A stretch of DNA of 64,000 bases, from assembly GCA_025200525.1 (NCBI GenBank), contig CM045760.1, positions 44,411,932 to 44,475,931 on the forward strand. The letters run 5' to 3'. The DNA comes from Camellia lanceoleosa (Eukaryota > Streptophyta > Magnoliopsida > Ericales > Theaceae). Below the pieces are notes generated by a model, which saw nothing but the letters and a program-made list of their open reading frames with translations, was not told the DNA's origin and ran no database searches. The position numbers were made by a program, and so were the translations under genes. Below are positions 44,891 to 59,067 of the stretch, one piece after another (positions within the stretch are counted from its first letter, which is position 1; the number at the start of each line of letters is the position of its first letter).

Positions 44891-47276
44891 CTAGATTGAG
44901 ATGTCAGCTTGGATTTTCTTAAGCTGTTTCAACACTGCCTCTTCTTCCAGCTGCTTCTCTTTCTGTTTCTCGACCTCTCTGTCTTTTCTAGATGCCTTAG
45001 CTTGATCTAAGTGCGGTGGCTTAAAATACCGCCCACTTCTTGTCATGTGATCTATTTCTTCAGCATACCACGTGTTGTCTGGAAGGCACTCACCCCAGTC
45101 TTCGTTGGTGTAGGCCAGATGCAGATCGTCATCATCCCACCATACACCTTCAACAGTCGACAAACAGTTGTCCGACTCCATTTGTATTACCTTCACATCA
45201 CAGGTATCCCCCACAGGGTGTTGGGCCATTACTGCTTTCTGGTTGTCTTCAATCCTCTCTCGTTCAAACTACTTCAGTGCAGCTTCTGGTTCCGTGTCCA
45301 CAGTGCTCACAACGCCCAATCCCTGAGCTGAATTTTCTATGCTAGCGTTCTCCAACAGCTTTTCCTTCTCATTGGCCCTTCTGTCCATTACAGCGATCTC
45401 TGCTTCTTTTCCATCCGATTTTATTTCAATTCTTTCCTCCTTATCCGGCTCATCACTCAACCATCCAGAGTTGTCAGTTGATCCATTTAAGTCGAACCAG
45501 CCAATTTGCACGTCCCCCTAATCTTGCTTGTCAAAGAGCTAGAGGCTGTCTAAATCCTCCTCGAGTTCTGCCCAATCATCTAACCCCTGGCTTAGGCCAT
45601 CTTCCCTAACCACATTAACCTCTACCAAGGTTGGCAACACCGTTTTAGGCTTGATTTGATCAGTTGGCACAATGTAGCAGCTTGGATCGTACACCCCATT
45701 AGGTAAATCCTTAGAATTCTTCGACAACGGACTCATACCTTCCTCTGAGGTCGACTTCCCTTCTACTGCAATTGTCACCACCATAGGCTTGGTTTGGGGG
45801 TCAGATGTGTCCATCATGCACAAATCTGCACCTTTAGGAATAAGCACCGTCGGTCTTGGTAGGTGGAAAGGGATAATATATACACTGGGGTTGTAATGGA
45901 TGGTTAGTGTATGGATCAGGTTGAGATTTTGAGGTATGGGGATTTAATTATGGGTTGGGAGTGGATTTGTGGTTACGTTGGGTTTCTGAGATGGAGCAAT
46001 CACCTTGTTGTCAATGAGATCCTGAATCTCATGACGTAATCGAAAGCACTAGTCGATATCATGACCATGCTGTTAGTGAAATGCGCAGTATTTTGAGGGG
46101 TTGTGTTTGGGTGGAAATGGATCAGGCAATGGGCGGGGTTCTAATGGTTTGAGGTGCCCTTTTTTGACTAGCACCTTCATGGGTTGAGACAGGGTTCTGG
46201 GATCGGTTAGGATTGGAGGGTGTTTGTGAGCTTGTGTTGGCAAAAGGATCGACAGTTTTGGTTGTAGTGACAACACTTACATCTGACGGCCTCACAGCTG
46301 TGCTATCCCCGGCAACATTGGAACTGTGTACAAATGGCCTTTTTGCCGGCTCCTTCTTATCTGTAATCAGCCCCTGTTTCATGGCGTCTTTGATTTACAC
46401 CCCCATCTCATGGAGTTTAGTAAATGTGAACAAAGGTAGGATGATCATTTTTTGCAATAGCTTCACGTGCAGATTATAGAAAACCATCCTAATCTGATCC
46501 TTCTCAAAAGGCCTTGTGGTCATCATCGAGGCCTTAGCTCTCTACCTTGTCACAAATTCTGATAAGCCCTCCTTCGGTTCTTGGAGTGTTGCCTCGAGAT
46601 CACGAGTTGTGATCTCGATTTGTGTATTGTACGAGTACTGCGTGATAAATGCCTCGGCCATCTCCTCCCAATTCTGCTTGACAGAGTCTTCCAACTTGGC
46701 ATACCATATGGCCACTATACCTAACATGGTCCGGCTAAAGAGAGACAACTTTTGTAGTCTAGTCAAGCCCATCGGCTGCAAAATGTCCGAAAATAGCCGA
46801 AGGTGAACCATTGGATCTTGGAAGCCGTCAAATCGATCGATGTGTGGCATTTTGAACCGATTTGGCAATGTTACTGCAGAATCGGTATACCCGTCCTCTA
46901 TATCTGGGATGAAGTTAACACCTTGTGCTCTCTTGAATAACTTCTCCAGTTTATTGACCTTGAGTACAGTTGGGTCAACCTCAAACTCAAATGGAGCCTC
47001 AGTTTGATAAACAGGTGTTTTGGAGGCTTGTGCTAGAATTGGCTCTACTAGATTACCCTAATTCTCTTAGGTATTGGCAGTATGAGTAGTGGCTCCGGGT
47101 GTTGGGATACTTGTGGGAGGCGTATGGGGTGTAGAGGCCGCAGCTAGCTGTGGTTGCTATTGTTGTAACCTGTTTATTACCTCAGCCTAACGGGCAGCAT
47201 CTTGTTGTAAGGTTTCAATTGTTTACTGTAGATGATGAATCAATTCGTCCATACTGACTGGGGGATACTGTGTCAT
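44891..47276 (-). pseudogene. gag and gag-protease linker of the Ogre/Tat-like element
   Basis: The first ATG in frame is at 47276 (MTQYPPVSMDELIHHL). Gag core reads RFKMPHIDRFDGFQDPMVHL, LFSRTMLGIVAIWYAKLEDS and LQEPKEGLSEFVTR. The knuckle-like KYCAFH..HGHDID..CFRLRHEI lies near 46000-46090. The N-terminal two thirds is one frame and the part from ~46180 on is another, so one frameshift is present. From there to the end of integrase the frame does not change. Many TAG/TAA stops interrupt it. The linker (45850-44891) is acidic and charged (EKQKEKQLEEEAVLKQLKK). Confidence 0.8.
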
Positions 47277-47605
47277 CAAAATAGGCGAGTGATCTCGTAC
47301 TAGACTAGAAGTAGAAGACTATCCCTGAACCTGACTGGACACAGGTGAATTAAGGGGTAACTGCTGTAAAAACGGAACTGGTGAATTCTGCTTGATTCTC
47401 CTCCGTCTTGTAACCGGTGAGAGTGAGGTAAACATGGGCTATCCCCGAACAAGATCCTCGGCTTTGCAAAGCCTTCTGACTCAGGTCCAGAGTACTTGGG
47501 GGATATCCGAACTTTCTGAAGCTATGGTGATAAACTACCTAGCAAAAAGAAATAAAGCAAAAAGAAAACAGTAATCAGAAACTGCACAGCACCTCAGCTA
47601 ATGAT
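47277..47605 (-). other. gag-proximal leader of the Ogre/Tat-like element
   Basis: Untranslated leader between PBS and gag, continued at 55629-56225 on the far side of an inserted solo LTR. No ORF1-like gene of the kind seen in pea Ogre was found in either piece. Confidence 0.6.
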
Positions 47606-47610
47606 GTTAC

Positions 47611-50600
47611 TGTAGACGTGGTCGAACGTCCCAACTCCGTGCGCGAAGGTGCGAAATCTGTTTTGTTCATTAGCTACTACAGTTCGGACTCAATGTCACA
47701 GTTCTGAATCTAATCTCGCAAAGTGCAATGCAAGACCGATAAATCACCAAAGAGTCCAAATTCGGCAAATCGTTTTGGAAAACTGATTTTAATAAAGAAG
47801 TGCCAAACATGGACTGCTTTGCCAGATATAGAGTCGCCACCTAAATATTTTATTTTGGGGAATTTAAGAAACCCTGACTCGTGCCTAAGGCCACGTGTCC
47901 GTCATCACCAAAGTTGCCTCAGCTCGGGAACTTGGGTACGAGAGGGGAAGGTCATGCAATGAGCACTCCCGCTCGCCCAATCAAAGATCGGCCTTTACTA
48001 ACATGATATTTTGTTTTTGAAAACACATGCGCTCTTATTTCGGTTATTAGCCTAGAATTACTATGTGATGCGCACAACACACAAGTATAGACTTGATTGC
48101 CTAAATTGGAACAAAACATCTCATGTTTGTTTGTTTAAAAATGGTTTGAAGGTGCTACTCGCAAGTAAGCTAAGACGTGGATTTGCCACCCTTGAGTGGG
48201 CTTAAAAAACATGATTTTGCCACTCTCAAGTGGGCTTAAAACTCGCATTTCGATGAATTGTTCCAATTCAAGTAATCTAACCTTCACCCACAGGCATTCA
48301 GGCAGTTATATCACTTAAGCAAATAGCCTTATGGCAAGCATGTTATCATGGCAACACTCACACTCATGCAAGATGCTAAAGCGTAAACACTTACCTAGTA
48401 CTCCCAGCCAAAACAATAGCTAGTTAGTAATCAATGCATGATCCTAGCTATGTTAAGATGGCTAATGCAACACATGCAAAATGCAACTAGAAATAGGCTC
48501 GGCTATTCTAAAATGGCATATGAGATGCAACTTAATAATCATGTATTCAAATAGGAATTGAAATACAATGCAGTTAGTATGATGTGCCGAGCCTGGTGCA
48601 TACAATATGAATGAATGTATGCAAACATGCTAGCATAGGAATGCTAATTGAAACATGACCTAGAACTAACCATCGTAAGTGGATAAGTAAAAGGGAGAAA
48701 GACGTGGGGTTGGAAGACATTCACACACGCACGCACACTTATTACAAAATTTGCCCTCTCGACGGAGGGTCCGAATAAATAATACAAATCAACTAATTAA
48801 TTAACTACCCTAGCTAATTAATTATTACAAAACTCTAACTAATTAAGCAAACTAATTAAGTTACAAAACAGTTAAAGCAGCCTCGAGAAGAGGGGCATAT
48901 GCATGCTCGGTCAGCTTCACTCAGAAATCCATTGCCATGCCTCATGTTGCCTCTGTTTGCACTGTTTTGCACCTCTAAAAACTGTGAAAATCTCTGTGAT
49001 GCTTCTGAACCACCTCATGGACACTCTGAGAGGCCATCGGCCAAATTTTATGGCCATCGGCCAAGGGAAAAGAGTCATCGACCACTCATGAGTCCATCGG
49101 CCAAAAATTATTAGCCGATCGGCACTCCAAATAGCATATCGGCCATCTCTTCTTGCAGATTACTGTAGACACCCCATTTTTGACTGTCCTCAAGACTTGG
49201 ACGTCACCGTTGGAACACTCGGTGATTATCCATGTTTGTGTTCGTTTGGAGTTCCCGGAGGTCTTGGCTACGCGTCTTGCCTCAGGATCTCCGAACTCGA
49301 CCGTTTTGTGTCTGGTTTTTGCACCAAACACTTGTGTTTTGCCTTGGAGGGGTAGGGAATGCCTTGTGAGGCATCCCCACACATCACTGGCCGTGGCTTG
49401 AGGCCACCGGCTGTTGTTTGTGTCCATCGGCCATATATTTGTCCGACCGGCACTCTTTTTGGCCGACCGGCCATCAATTTTGTCAAAATGACAATTTTGG
49501 CCAGCCGACTACTGTTCATCTACTTTTAGCAGATATTTTGTGCCAGTTGTGATAGCTGGCACCCACCATATTCCCCTCCATACACGTGTATGAAGGGATT
49601 TCCCTCTTAAATGGCTTGTTTTGGAAGCCTTACAAGAGGGAATTGCCTACATAGGAGAGCTTCTTCTCTTGACATTAGGATTAGACATTTTAGACAGCTT
49701 TTGTAAAGCTTGAGTTCTAGGGTTAGGGTTTGATACATATTCTATCTCTATAAGTGTGTGTGTTTTGTCCCACTTTTGCTCACAAACACACACTAACACA
49801 CCATCTCTTGGACTTGAGACCCTTGGAAGGTTGTTTTAGTGTTTTGGAGCTGGATTTAAGCCAAAGAAGGCTGTTGGAGCATTGTTTGTGAAGGAGGGCT
49901 TCAAGGGTAAGAAACTTCCCTTTTATTCCCCATTTTTGCATTGCTTTTCTACCTATCTTAGAACTATTTTTGTGCTTAGTGTATAACACAAAAAAGTTCT
50001 ATTTTTTAGCCCTCTTGATTGTTTGTTAAGAGTGTTTTGTGGTTTGGGTTTGTTTGACCCCTCCTAGGCCTTGTAAGGCTCCTTTTTGTGCTATTTTTGG
50101 TGAGCTCCGAGAATTTGGTGCTTGGGCCTCCTCACCACTGAAATCTTGAGGGATTTTAGTGGTGAAGATGGTGCCTTGAAGTCTCAAGAAGGAGAGGGCC
50201 ACCCCCTCTCCTTGTTGTCCTTGAAAAGGGCACTTTTTGGCCTCTTGAGGGAGCATCATGCTTGAGTGTTTGTTGATCATGTCTAAGCTATTTTCCATGC
50301 TTATTATGCCATGATATAACATTGTTGTGTGTTGGTTTTGGTACACCATGCATGCTTAGCATACCTACCATGTAATGCCTTATTATTACCTTAATATGCC
50401 TTAGGTGGTTAGCCTTTGTTCTAGCATGTTTTAGGCTTAGCCTTGTGAAGGTTTTGTGTTCATTTTGCCATGTTTTAGGTCTGTCCATAGTTTCTTGGGT
50501 CGATCTTGGCATGCTTAGTATAGCTCCTTTGTATTTGAGCTTGTATGCTTCAAGTAGGTAAATGTGTAGCATGCATTGCTTGCATTAATTTAGTGGTTTG

Positions 50601-53600
50601 GAACCACTTAGCACATTATTTCAGTCCCTAAGACATGCTTGTATGCTTGCCTTGGACGCCTCTTTGAAGCTTTGAAAGCTTGTCTTGCATGCTCCATGTT
50701 TTAGCATTTGTGCATACCTTTGAATTCAAACCATTTAGATGCCATCTAGGTGGTCTTTTGGGCTTTGTTTTATGTGCTGAAACTCTGTTTTTGGTCACTT
50801 AAGTCTTGCCATGTGTGGTTGTACTAAGTGTAGTCCATTGTCCCTTTAGCTTGCCTTAGTACTTGGGCCATTTTGCATGCTTTGCTTGCTTTGTTAGTTG
50901 GTTTGGAACCTTCTATAACATGATTTCAGAGCTTATGTTGCATGCCATTTGTCCATCTTAGACTCTTTTAAGTGCGCTTGAAAGTTGCTTGTTTGATGCC
51001 TAAGTGTTGGTCCAACTTACTTGCATGTGTGTATGTATGTTTGATCCCAATTCCTTAGCATTTTGGCCACTGTTTTGGGCCTATTTAGAGTTGCCTAATT
51101 CATGTTTAAGTCCTCCCTTTATTTGTCTTGCATGCTTGCCAGCTTGTATGCTTGTTTGCATTGCCATGTTGCATGCCTAGTTAACATGCTTAGGGTTGCA
51201 TTACATTGGCATGCATGCTCTACCTCTTGACTAAGTCATGATGGAGGTAGAAGCCCGTTGGTTTGATTGTGTGCATTGCATTTCATTTGACATGAAAGTG
51301 CATGCTTGATTCTTTGGGCCATCATGCATGGAAATGTGTGATTGGTGGTCCGAGAATCGAGGCACATGTTCCTTTGAGTCACAAACATGATAAGGGGCAT
51401 GATTGGTGCATACATTGCTTGAATTGTATTGCCATGCTATGCCTTGCCCTCTGCTGCTGTCAATTGCAGGTTTTGCAGGCATTCTTGGCCGGCCGGCAAT
51501 ATTTAGTGCCGACCGGCAATGTATTGGTGGTCAATAGCCTCATTTCCAGCCGATGGCCATATCTAGCTGCCGGTGGCTATTCTACTCAGCCGATGGTGAT
51601 CCCCAGTATCTGAAGAAGCATCTCTGAGACTTTGGCAGTCTTCAGAAGGGCAGAGCAGGGAAAACAGAGGCAGTCTATGCATGGCAGTGCAATTCCGAGC
51701 AGGACCCGAGCATGCGTTGCATCAGGCTCTCCTCCCGAGGCGGTTTACTATTTTTCCTAGTTTAGTTAGTTGTTAACTAATTAGGCAATTTATAATATTT
51801 AATTAGCTTGCGTAGTTAATTAATTTGTATTATTCTTTTGGTCCCTCTGAGCGAGGGCGAATCTGTAATAAGTGTGGGTGCGTGTGTGTGCATGTCTTCT
51901 AATCCCCACTTCTTTCTTCCCTTTTATTTACCTGCTTATGATGGTAGATTAGGGCACGTCTAAATTAGCATACCTTATGCTATGCATGCGTGCATCCAAG
52001 CATTTGTCTTGCATGCACCAGGCTCGGTACATCATACAAACTACATTGTATTTTCAATTCCAAATTGAATACGTGATAATTGTAGCATTTCACATGCCAT
52101 TTTAGGGTTAGCCGAGCCTACTCTAACTGCATCCTTGCATGTGTTGCATTAGCCACTTAACATGAACTAGGACATGCATATTTGCTAACTAGTTTATTGT
52201 TTTGGCATGGAGTACAATGTAAGTATTTATGCTTTAGCATCTCGCATGCGTGTGAATGTTAACATGACAGCATGATTACCATGTGGCTAAGTGCTTATAT
52301 GAGATAAACTGCCTGATTGCCTGTGGGTGAAGGTTGGATTGTTTGAGTTGGAAAAACTCGTTGAAATCCGTGTTTTAGCCTATTTGCGAGTAGCAAATTC
52401 CAAAGCATTTTCAAAACAAACAGATATGCAATGCTTGCTTCCAAATTAGGCAATCTAATCTATACTTGTTTGCTGTGCGCATAACATAGTAAATCTAGGC
52501 TAATAACTGGAACAAGAACACATAATGTTTTCAAAATCGGATATCATGGTTAGTAGAGGCCGGTCTTCGAACCGGGAGAAAGGGGGTGCTCATAGCTGAC
52601 CTTCCCCGATCGTACCCAAGCTCCCGAGCCAAGACAACTTTGGTGATGACGGACACGTGGCCTTTGGCACCGAGTCAGGGTTTCCTAAATTTCCCCATTA
52701 AAAAATATTTAGGTGGCGACTCTGTATCTGGCAAAGCAGTCCATGTTTGGCACTTCTTTTCAAAATCTGTTTTTTCTCAAAACGATTTGCCAGAGTTGAA
52801 CTCTTTGGTTCAGATTAAGAATCGTAACAAACAAAAAGGGAGTCCGAACTGTAGCCTGAGGCCCACGGGCACGTCTACAATTACTCTTTTTGCTGCAACA
52901 GAGTACAAACAAGGGCATGGCAATACATTTGCAAGAAAATGTTGTGCAACTACACCCCTTATCATGTTTGAGACTCAAAGGAGTGTAGTACTCGGCTCTT
53001 GAGCCATCAATCACGCATTTTGATGCATGATGGCCAAAGAGGCCGAATTGCACAAATCAATATGGAATGAATGCACAAAAACACATGAATGCCTTAAACT
53101 CTATCATGTTGGATCAAGAGTATCAGCAACCGAGAATTGAGGTACATTTCATCACTTCAAGTATGAAATGTGCCTCGCCCCTCGTGTTTGGCTTAACACC
53201 CAAACGAAACACAATGCAATGCAATGCAAGCATATTAAATGCAATGCTAATAGCATGCAAACCATGTGATGTAACCTAAGCATGCAAACAAGCTAATGTA
53301 ACAATCATGCACAATGCAATGCAACCTAAACATGCAAACATGCAATGTACCCTAAACATGCAAACATGCAATGTAATAAGCATGCAACAACAATGCCAAC
53401 AAGCATGCGACAACATGTAATCTAACAAGTATGCAACAACATGAAAGATGGATACGTATGCAACAATATGCAAAGATGGACTAGTATGCAACAACATGCA
53501 AACTAGCAAGCATGCAACAACATGCAATGTGACAAGCATGCAATAACATGCGAAGATGGACTTAAACCAAAATGGGTAGACCTCAGCCATGCCCAAATCA

Positions 53601-55623
53601 GTGGCCAAAGTGATGAATTGATGACATGAAATGCAAGACAAGCATGCATGCCAATGGCCCAAGAATTAAGGCATGAAGACACTGACTCTTAAGAGCACTT
53701 AAAGAGTGAAAAGTGTGGACAAGTGACAATACTATAGGCCCAGAAATTAAGCATGGGATGATAACAAATCAACCAAACAATGCAAGTATGGCATGTTAAA
53801 AGGCTCGAAGCTCAAGGTTGGCAAAGAGACTTGCACTAAAGCTATGCAAAACATGAAGCAAATGGCCTAAGCAAACCAAAATAGTCCCAAAGCATACCAA
53901 AGTGAGTCTAAAACATGCATGGACCAAAGCCAAAACAAGTCAACATGAAAGGCATAAGACATGATGCAAGTAAGGCCAACAAAGAGGATTGCACTACACC
54001 TATCAAAGCCAAACATGGCATGACTTAACCAATAAAAATCAGAGCTATGGCATGTCGAAATAAGCCCAAAAACCCACTGAGATGGCATCCCAAAGCCTAA
54101 GTATGATGGCATGCACAATGATCCATTCTTGAAGCACAAAACACCAAACCTTCAAAACATCAAAAGGGTGGCAAATGCAAGTGTATGGCTATGCTACATG
54201 GACTGAAATCACATATGAAATGATGCCAAATCATGAAAATGGTCTAAGCAATGCATGCTAATGACTTGGACACTCAAAGCTAACAAGCTAGATTGAACCA
54301 AGGCTATACAAAACAGTGCATGCATGACTAAAACAACATGAAACAGAGCTCAAGCATGGTAAAACATGACTAAAAGCTTCTTTGAGTTGAGCCAAAACAT
54401 ACAAGAATGATGATCCAAATGCAAGATGCATGTTAAGGCAATAGAAAGGACTACACTACAAGTGCATGATGCATGTAAAAGGCTATCAAACCAACTATAG
54501 ACAGATGTATAGCATGCTAAAATAACACCAAAAAGTTACTGAAATGGAACCAAGACATGCTAAGTAAACATGCTACTATTATGAGCCATTTATACTAGCA
54601 CATGAGACACAAGGAAAGGGGGGTGTCCCTCTCCTATTCAAGACTCCAAAACCACCTTTCCACCACTAAAAATCCTCTGGATTTCAGTGGTGAGAAGGGC
54701 AAAACAAGATGGTCCCAAAGCTCAAAAAGAAAGGCACAAAACAAGGCCTAAGAGGAGGTAAACTACCCCCAACACAAAAGTGACCTTAAATAAATATCAC
54801 AAGCATGAAAAATCAGAACTTTTTACAGGTTAGAGTTAAGCTTAAAACAATATGCAAGTAGGTCTAAAATCTTAAACAAGAAAGAGGGATTAAAAGGTTA
54901 GTTGCTCACCCTTGAAGAACACCTTCAAGAACACAACTCCAGCACTCTTCTCTGATCAAAACCAGTCCAAAAACTCTAACACTAACTCCTAAGGACCTCA
55001 GCAACCAAAGGATGGTGTTCTAGTAGGTGTTTGTGTGCAATAGTGTGAAGATTTTACACTTTTGAGAACAAACAAGAGCAAATATGAAGAGAGAGAGGAA
55101 ATATATAGAGAGAGATATATATAACTTGTATATCAAATTCTCAGAACCTCTGGAAGGGGAGGGGAGGCTCCCTTCTTATAGAATTTCAATTCTTAAGCTT
55201 GTTCAACAAGCTTGAGTCTTGAATACAATCCCTCCATACACATGTATGGAGGATGAGAATTGTGCTCACTAGCTGTCACAGCTGGCACAAAATATCTGCA
55301 AAAAGCAGATGGAAAGGTCTCGGCTCAAAAATATGGCCGATCGACCAAAAAGAGTGCCGATTGGCCAACACTTATGGCCGATGGCATCATGCCTTAGCCA
55401 ATGGGTTGCAGGGATGGCCAACAAGCCACCATCTTCCCTCAGAAGCCAAAACACAATTCCTTGGTCCACAACTAAGCACAAAACAGAAAAGTTGAGAGAT
55501 CTTAAGGCAAGACGCGCAGCTGAGACCTTCGGGAACTCAAAACGAACACGAGTATAGATGATCATCGAGTGTTCAAACAATGATGTCCAAGTCTTAAGGA
55601 CGGTCAAAAATGGGGTGTCTACA
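47611..55623 (-). repeat. solo LTR (~4.3 kb) inserted in the element's leader
   Basis: Ends TGTAGACGTGGTCGAACG at 47611 and ...GGGGTGTCTACA at 55623, with perfect 5-bp duplication GTTAC (47606-47610 and 55624-55628). No internal domain or second copy is attached, so it is a solo LTR left by LTR-LTR recombination. It contains an opposite-strand solo LTR at 49164-52879; without that it measures 4292 bp. It belongs to the same superfamily as the host element's LTRs (shared GCCACGTGTCCGT and GACGTGGGGTTGGAAGAC) but is a distinct, longer subfamily. Confidence 0.88.
49164..52879 (+). repeat. solo LTR (3.7 kb), opposite strand, nested in another solo LTR
   Basis: Starts TGTAGACACCCCATTTTTGA at 49164 and ends GGGCACGTCTACA at 52879, with perfect target duplication ATTAC (49159-49163 and 52880-52884). 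Joining the flanks restores CTTCTTGCAGATTACTCT continuous with ...TTGCTGCAACAGAG, as in relative copies near 27850. All LTR landmarks (for example the CCCCACTTCTTT block near 51906) appear reverse-complemented relative to its host. Confidence 0.9.
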
Positions 55624-55628
55624 GTTAC

Positions 55629-56225
55629 CAACACAGATGTAATCAAAGTCAGAGGCTGCATTCAACACCGAATTACGTCCCCAAAAGCAGACTAGACTCA
55701 AGAACTAATATGCACATTCCTATACAGTTTCACTGTAAAGCACATACCAGTTAAGTGAGAGCCAAAACATCCCTATGAGAGGGTAGGGTTATCCTGTCCT
55801 AGTTTCGTCAGGAACTAAGGTTCACTATTCAAATAAAGCGATTTTCACGCAATCCTACATTTCGGGTGAGCATCCTGTCCTAGTTTAGACCAGTCTCTAT
55901 GGCTTTTCGATATGCAACTAAGCCGAATGGTCAAAAGGGTACCTCAGCATGACTACCTAATATACCTCTCACACCTAACACTGAGAAGTAAAAAGAAGAT
56001 CAAACGGTACAGCGGTAGTTTAGATCCAAGGGTTGTGTTCCCATCATGGCAGAGCCCACAACTGGTTAGCCTTTTGGCAAGCTTTGAGGCAAGCCTCCGG
56101 CAAACCATCTAGGAATAGCAGATGGCAACACAGTGACTTCAGCACACAAATGTAAATGCAATGCAAAGAAACATATAAGTGTAAATAAAATTTCACACCA
56201 TGAATTTCATGTCAAATTCTCTAAA
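55629..56225 (-). other. PBS-proximal leader of the Ogre/Tat-like element
   Basis: Untranslated leader directly after the PBS. Contains two CATCCTGTCCTAGTTT-like words (55789 and 55867) on the plus strand. No coding region is seen. Confidence 0.6.
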
Positions 56226-56243
56226 TCCCCAACAGAGTCGCCA
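56226..56243 (-). promoter_or_regulatory. primer binding site TGGCGACTCTGTTGGGGA
   Basis: The minus strand reads TGGCGACTCTGTTGGGGA five bases after the 5' LTR end. TGGCGACT fits the 3' end of a plant tRNA-Arg, the primer reported for Ogre elements (recalled), and supports the Ogre/Tat placement. Confidence 0.75.
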
Positions 56244-56248
56244 GAAAC

Positions 56249-59024
56249 TGTAGCTCGACTTTTCATGCCCCCTTTCAGAAGATGAACAAGCTCTATAGTA
56301 TCGGACTCCCACGGTTCTGAATCTGATCTCACAAGTGCAATGTGAAATAGATAAACGCCAAAGACTCCAAATCTGGCAAATCTTTTGGAAAATTGATTTT
56401 GAATAAAAAAAATGTCAAAAATGGACTGCTTTGCCAGATACAGAGTCGCTATCTAAATATTTTTAGAAAATTTAGGAAACCCATGACTCGTGCCAAAGGC
56501 CACGTGTCCGTTATCACCAAGATTGTCTCGGCTCGGGAACTTAGGTATAAGAGGGGAAAGGTCATGAATTGAGCACCCTCACTCGCCTGATCAAAGATCG
56601 ACCTCTACTAATCATGATGTGAATTTTATTTACATTATATTCTCTTGTTCTGTTTTATTAGACTAACTTACTATGTGATGCGCACACACACAAGTATAGA
56701 CTAATTTGCAAGAATTGGAATATTTGGTTCATGTTCGTTTGCAAAATTGCTTCGAATATGTATCACTTGAAAAGTGATCACATGTAAACATTACTCAAAT
56801 TATTCCAATTCAAGCAACTAGCCTTCATCCACAGGCATTCAAAACAGTTTATCATTTAAGCATTTAGCCTCATGGCAAGCATGCTAGACATGGCAACAAT
56901 CACACGCATGCGATATGCTAAAGTGAGTAAAGGCTCACCTTGTACTCCAAGCCAAAAAGATGAAAGAGTTAGAAAAATGCATGATCCTAACTATGTAACA
57001 TGACTAATGCAACACATGTGATATGCAATTACTAAGCTCGACTATTAATATAGCATATGAATCATTTAAATAGCATGTGGTCTAAGCACGTATTCAAATA
57101 ATGTTTAACTAACAATACAAGTTAAAATGATGAACCGAGCCTCGGTGCATGCAATACAAGTGGATGCAAACATGGAGAATGCTAAACAAAACATGATGCC
57201 TTCATCTAACTAGCATAAGCAGGTAAATAAAAGAGAGAAAGACGTGGGGTGAGAAAGACATACACATTATTATAATATTACGCCCTCACATAGGAGGGTC
57301 CAAATGAATAAACTAGCTAACTAATTAAAGCTAAGCTAATTAATTAACTATTACAAACCTAAACAAATAATTTAGCTAAACTACTTAACTAATTATTACA
57401 AACCGAATAAAATAATTAGTTAACTACTCTAGCTAATTAAATAATTACAATACGAAACGAAATAGCTATTACAAAGCCATTACTTCAAGCACAACATTAA
57501 TATTAACATCACTTCACGGATCCTGCGGATTGAAGAATGGTTCATGCATGAATGCGTTTCTACCCGAAGAAGGCCACTGTTTTGCTGACAGATACCTCTC
57601 TTGCACAGTAGAACACTTACACTATTTTTTCACCTCAAGACCAATTTTGTTCTGCTTCAAAAGTACACTGCTGGATTTTGCACAGGTGGCCGACAGGTTA
57701 GAAATGATGGCCTGCCGTCCACCAATGGTGGCCTGCCGACCACTGTTGCTTTCTTCTTGCTGTAACAGAGAGCAAACAAAGCAAGAGCAGGGTATTCTCA
57801 AGGATTGTTTGCACAACTCACCCCTCCTTATAATTAAACAACTCAAAAGAGTGGCAAAATTTGATTCACAAACCATCAACGGATGCAATTTCATTGCATG
57901 ATGACTCATGAACTAAAAATGTGCAAGTTCAATTAATGCAACAAAACAAGACTCTCAAAACCACCTCCCTATCATGAATGATCAAGGGAAGTAGTTGACA
58001 ATAAATCTTGAGCCGTTTGCATCACTCATGAGTATGAAACGACTCAAGACTCAAGGGTTCAATTAATGTTCGATTGAACCCAACCAAGTTATTATCTTAC
58101 ATCACTTTTAGTCCCCAATTTTATTACTCCATTTTAAATTACCAACCATTCTTTAGTTCATTAAGTTCAAAAGTGAGTTTAAGTTCTCTAAAGGAGAAAA
58201 GTGTCAAACCAAGAGTTGGCTTAAAGCATAAGAGAGATGTCATGCCGTTGATAATGAACCCTTAAAACGGATTAAACCATTAAGTATGATAACCTCAATC
58301 TCAAGCTTAAAAGAACAATAGGTTTGAAACAACTGTCAAAGCAAAGCAAAAGCCAAGAAATGAGGGAGGTTGCAGAGGTGATTAAAGGTGATCACAGGTA
58401 GGGAAAGCCATAAATAAATGCTACTAACTCAAATAGGATGGTGGCTAAGGTCTACACCACCAAACCTATGAGAACAATTGCACTACAAGCATACAATACA
58501 AAGCTCAAATGCAACAAGCAGCTAAAAGTAGTCCTAAAGTAGTGCTAAATTAATCCTAAAACATGCTGGAATTAAGCTAAACATAGCTAGAACAATAAGC
58601 TAAAACGTGGAGCATGCTAGGCTAGTAAACAAACACAAGAAGGGAAGGCTAACCCCTCCAATTTTGGGACTTAAAAAAAATATTTTAGCCACTGAAAAAG
58701 CTCTAAAAATTAATGTTTAAAAGTTCAAAAATATATGGTGTAAAGATGGGAAACACAAGGATAAAGGCTAGAAGAGCAAAGTGGAAAAAAGGGTGAACCA
58801 CCCTTCCACCCTTTGAGGCCTTAAACCACAAGTTTCAACCCAAAAATATAGAGTTTATACAGCCCAAAAACAAAGGAGAAACAGAAGGAGAACCAATTCT
58901 AGGCAACAAATCAAGGCAAATACACCCTCAAGAGCTCAAACTAGGCTCAAAGGTACCTCAGCTCAAAGATGGTGAGGTTTGATTTAGAGTGTATAGGCAA
59001 AAACTTGTAAAAAGCTAAGAAATT

Positions 59025-59067
<43 letters not shown>

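Noticed and set aside
48899..53662. Many 60-110-codon frames across LTR sequence
   Set aside because: They lie in solo LTRs, conflict with each other, match no family and are not kept in sister LTRs.
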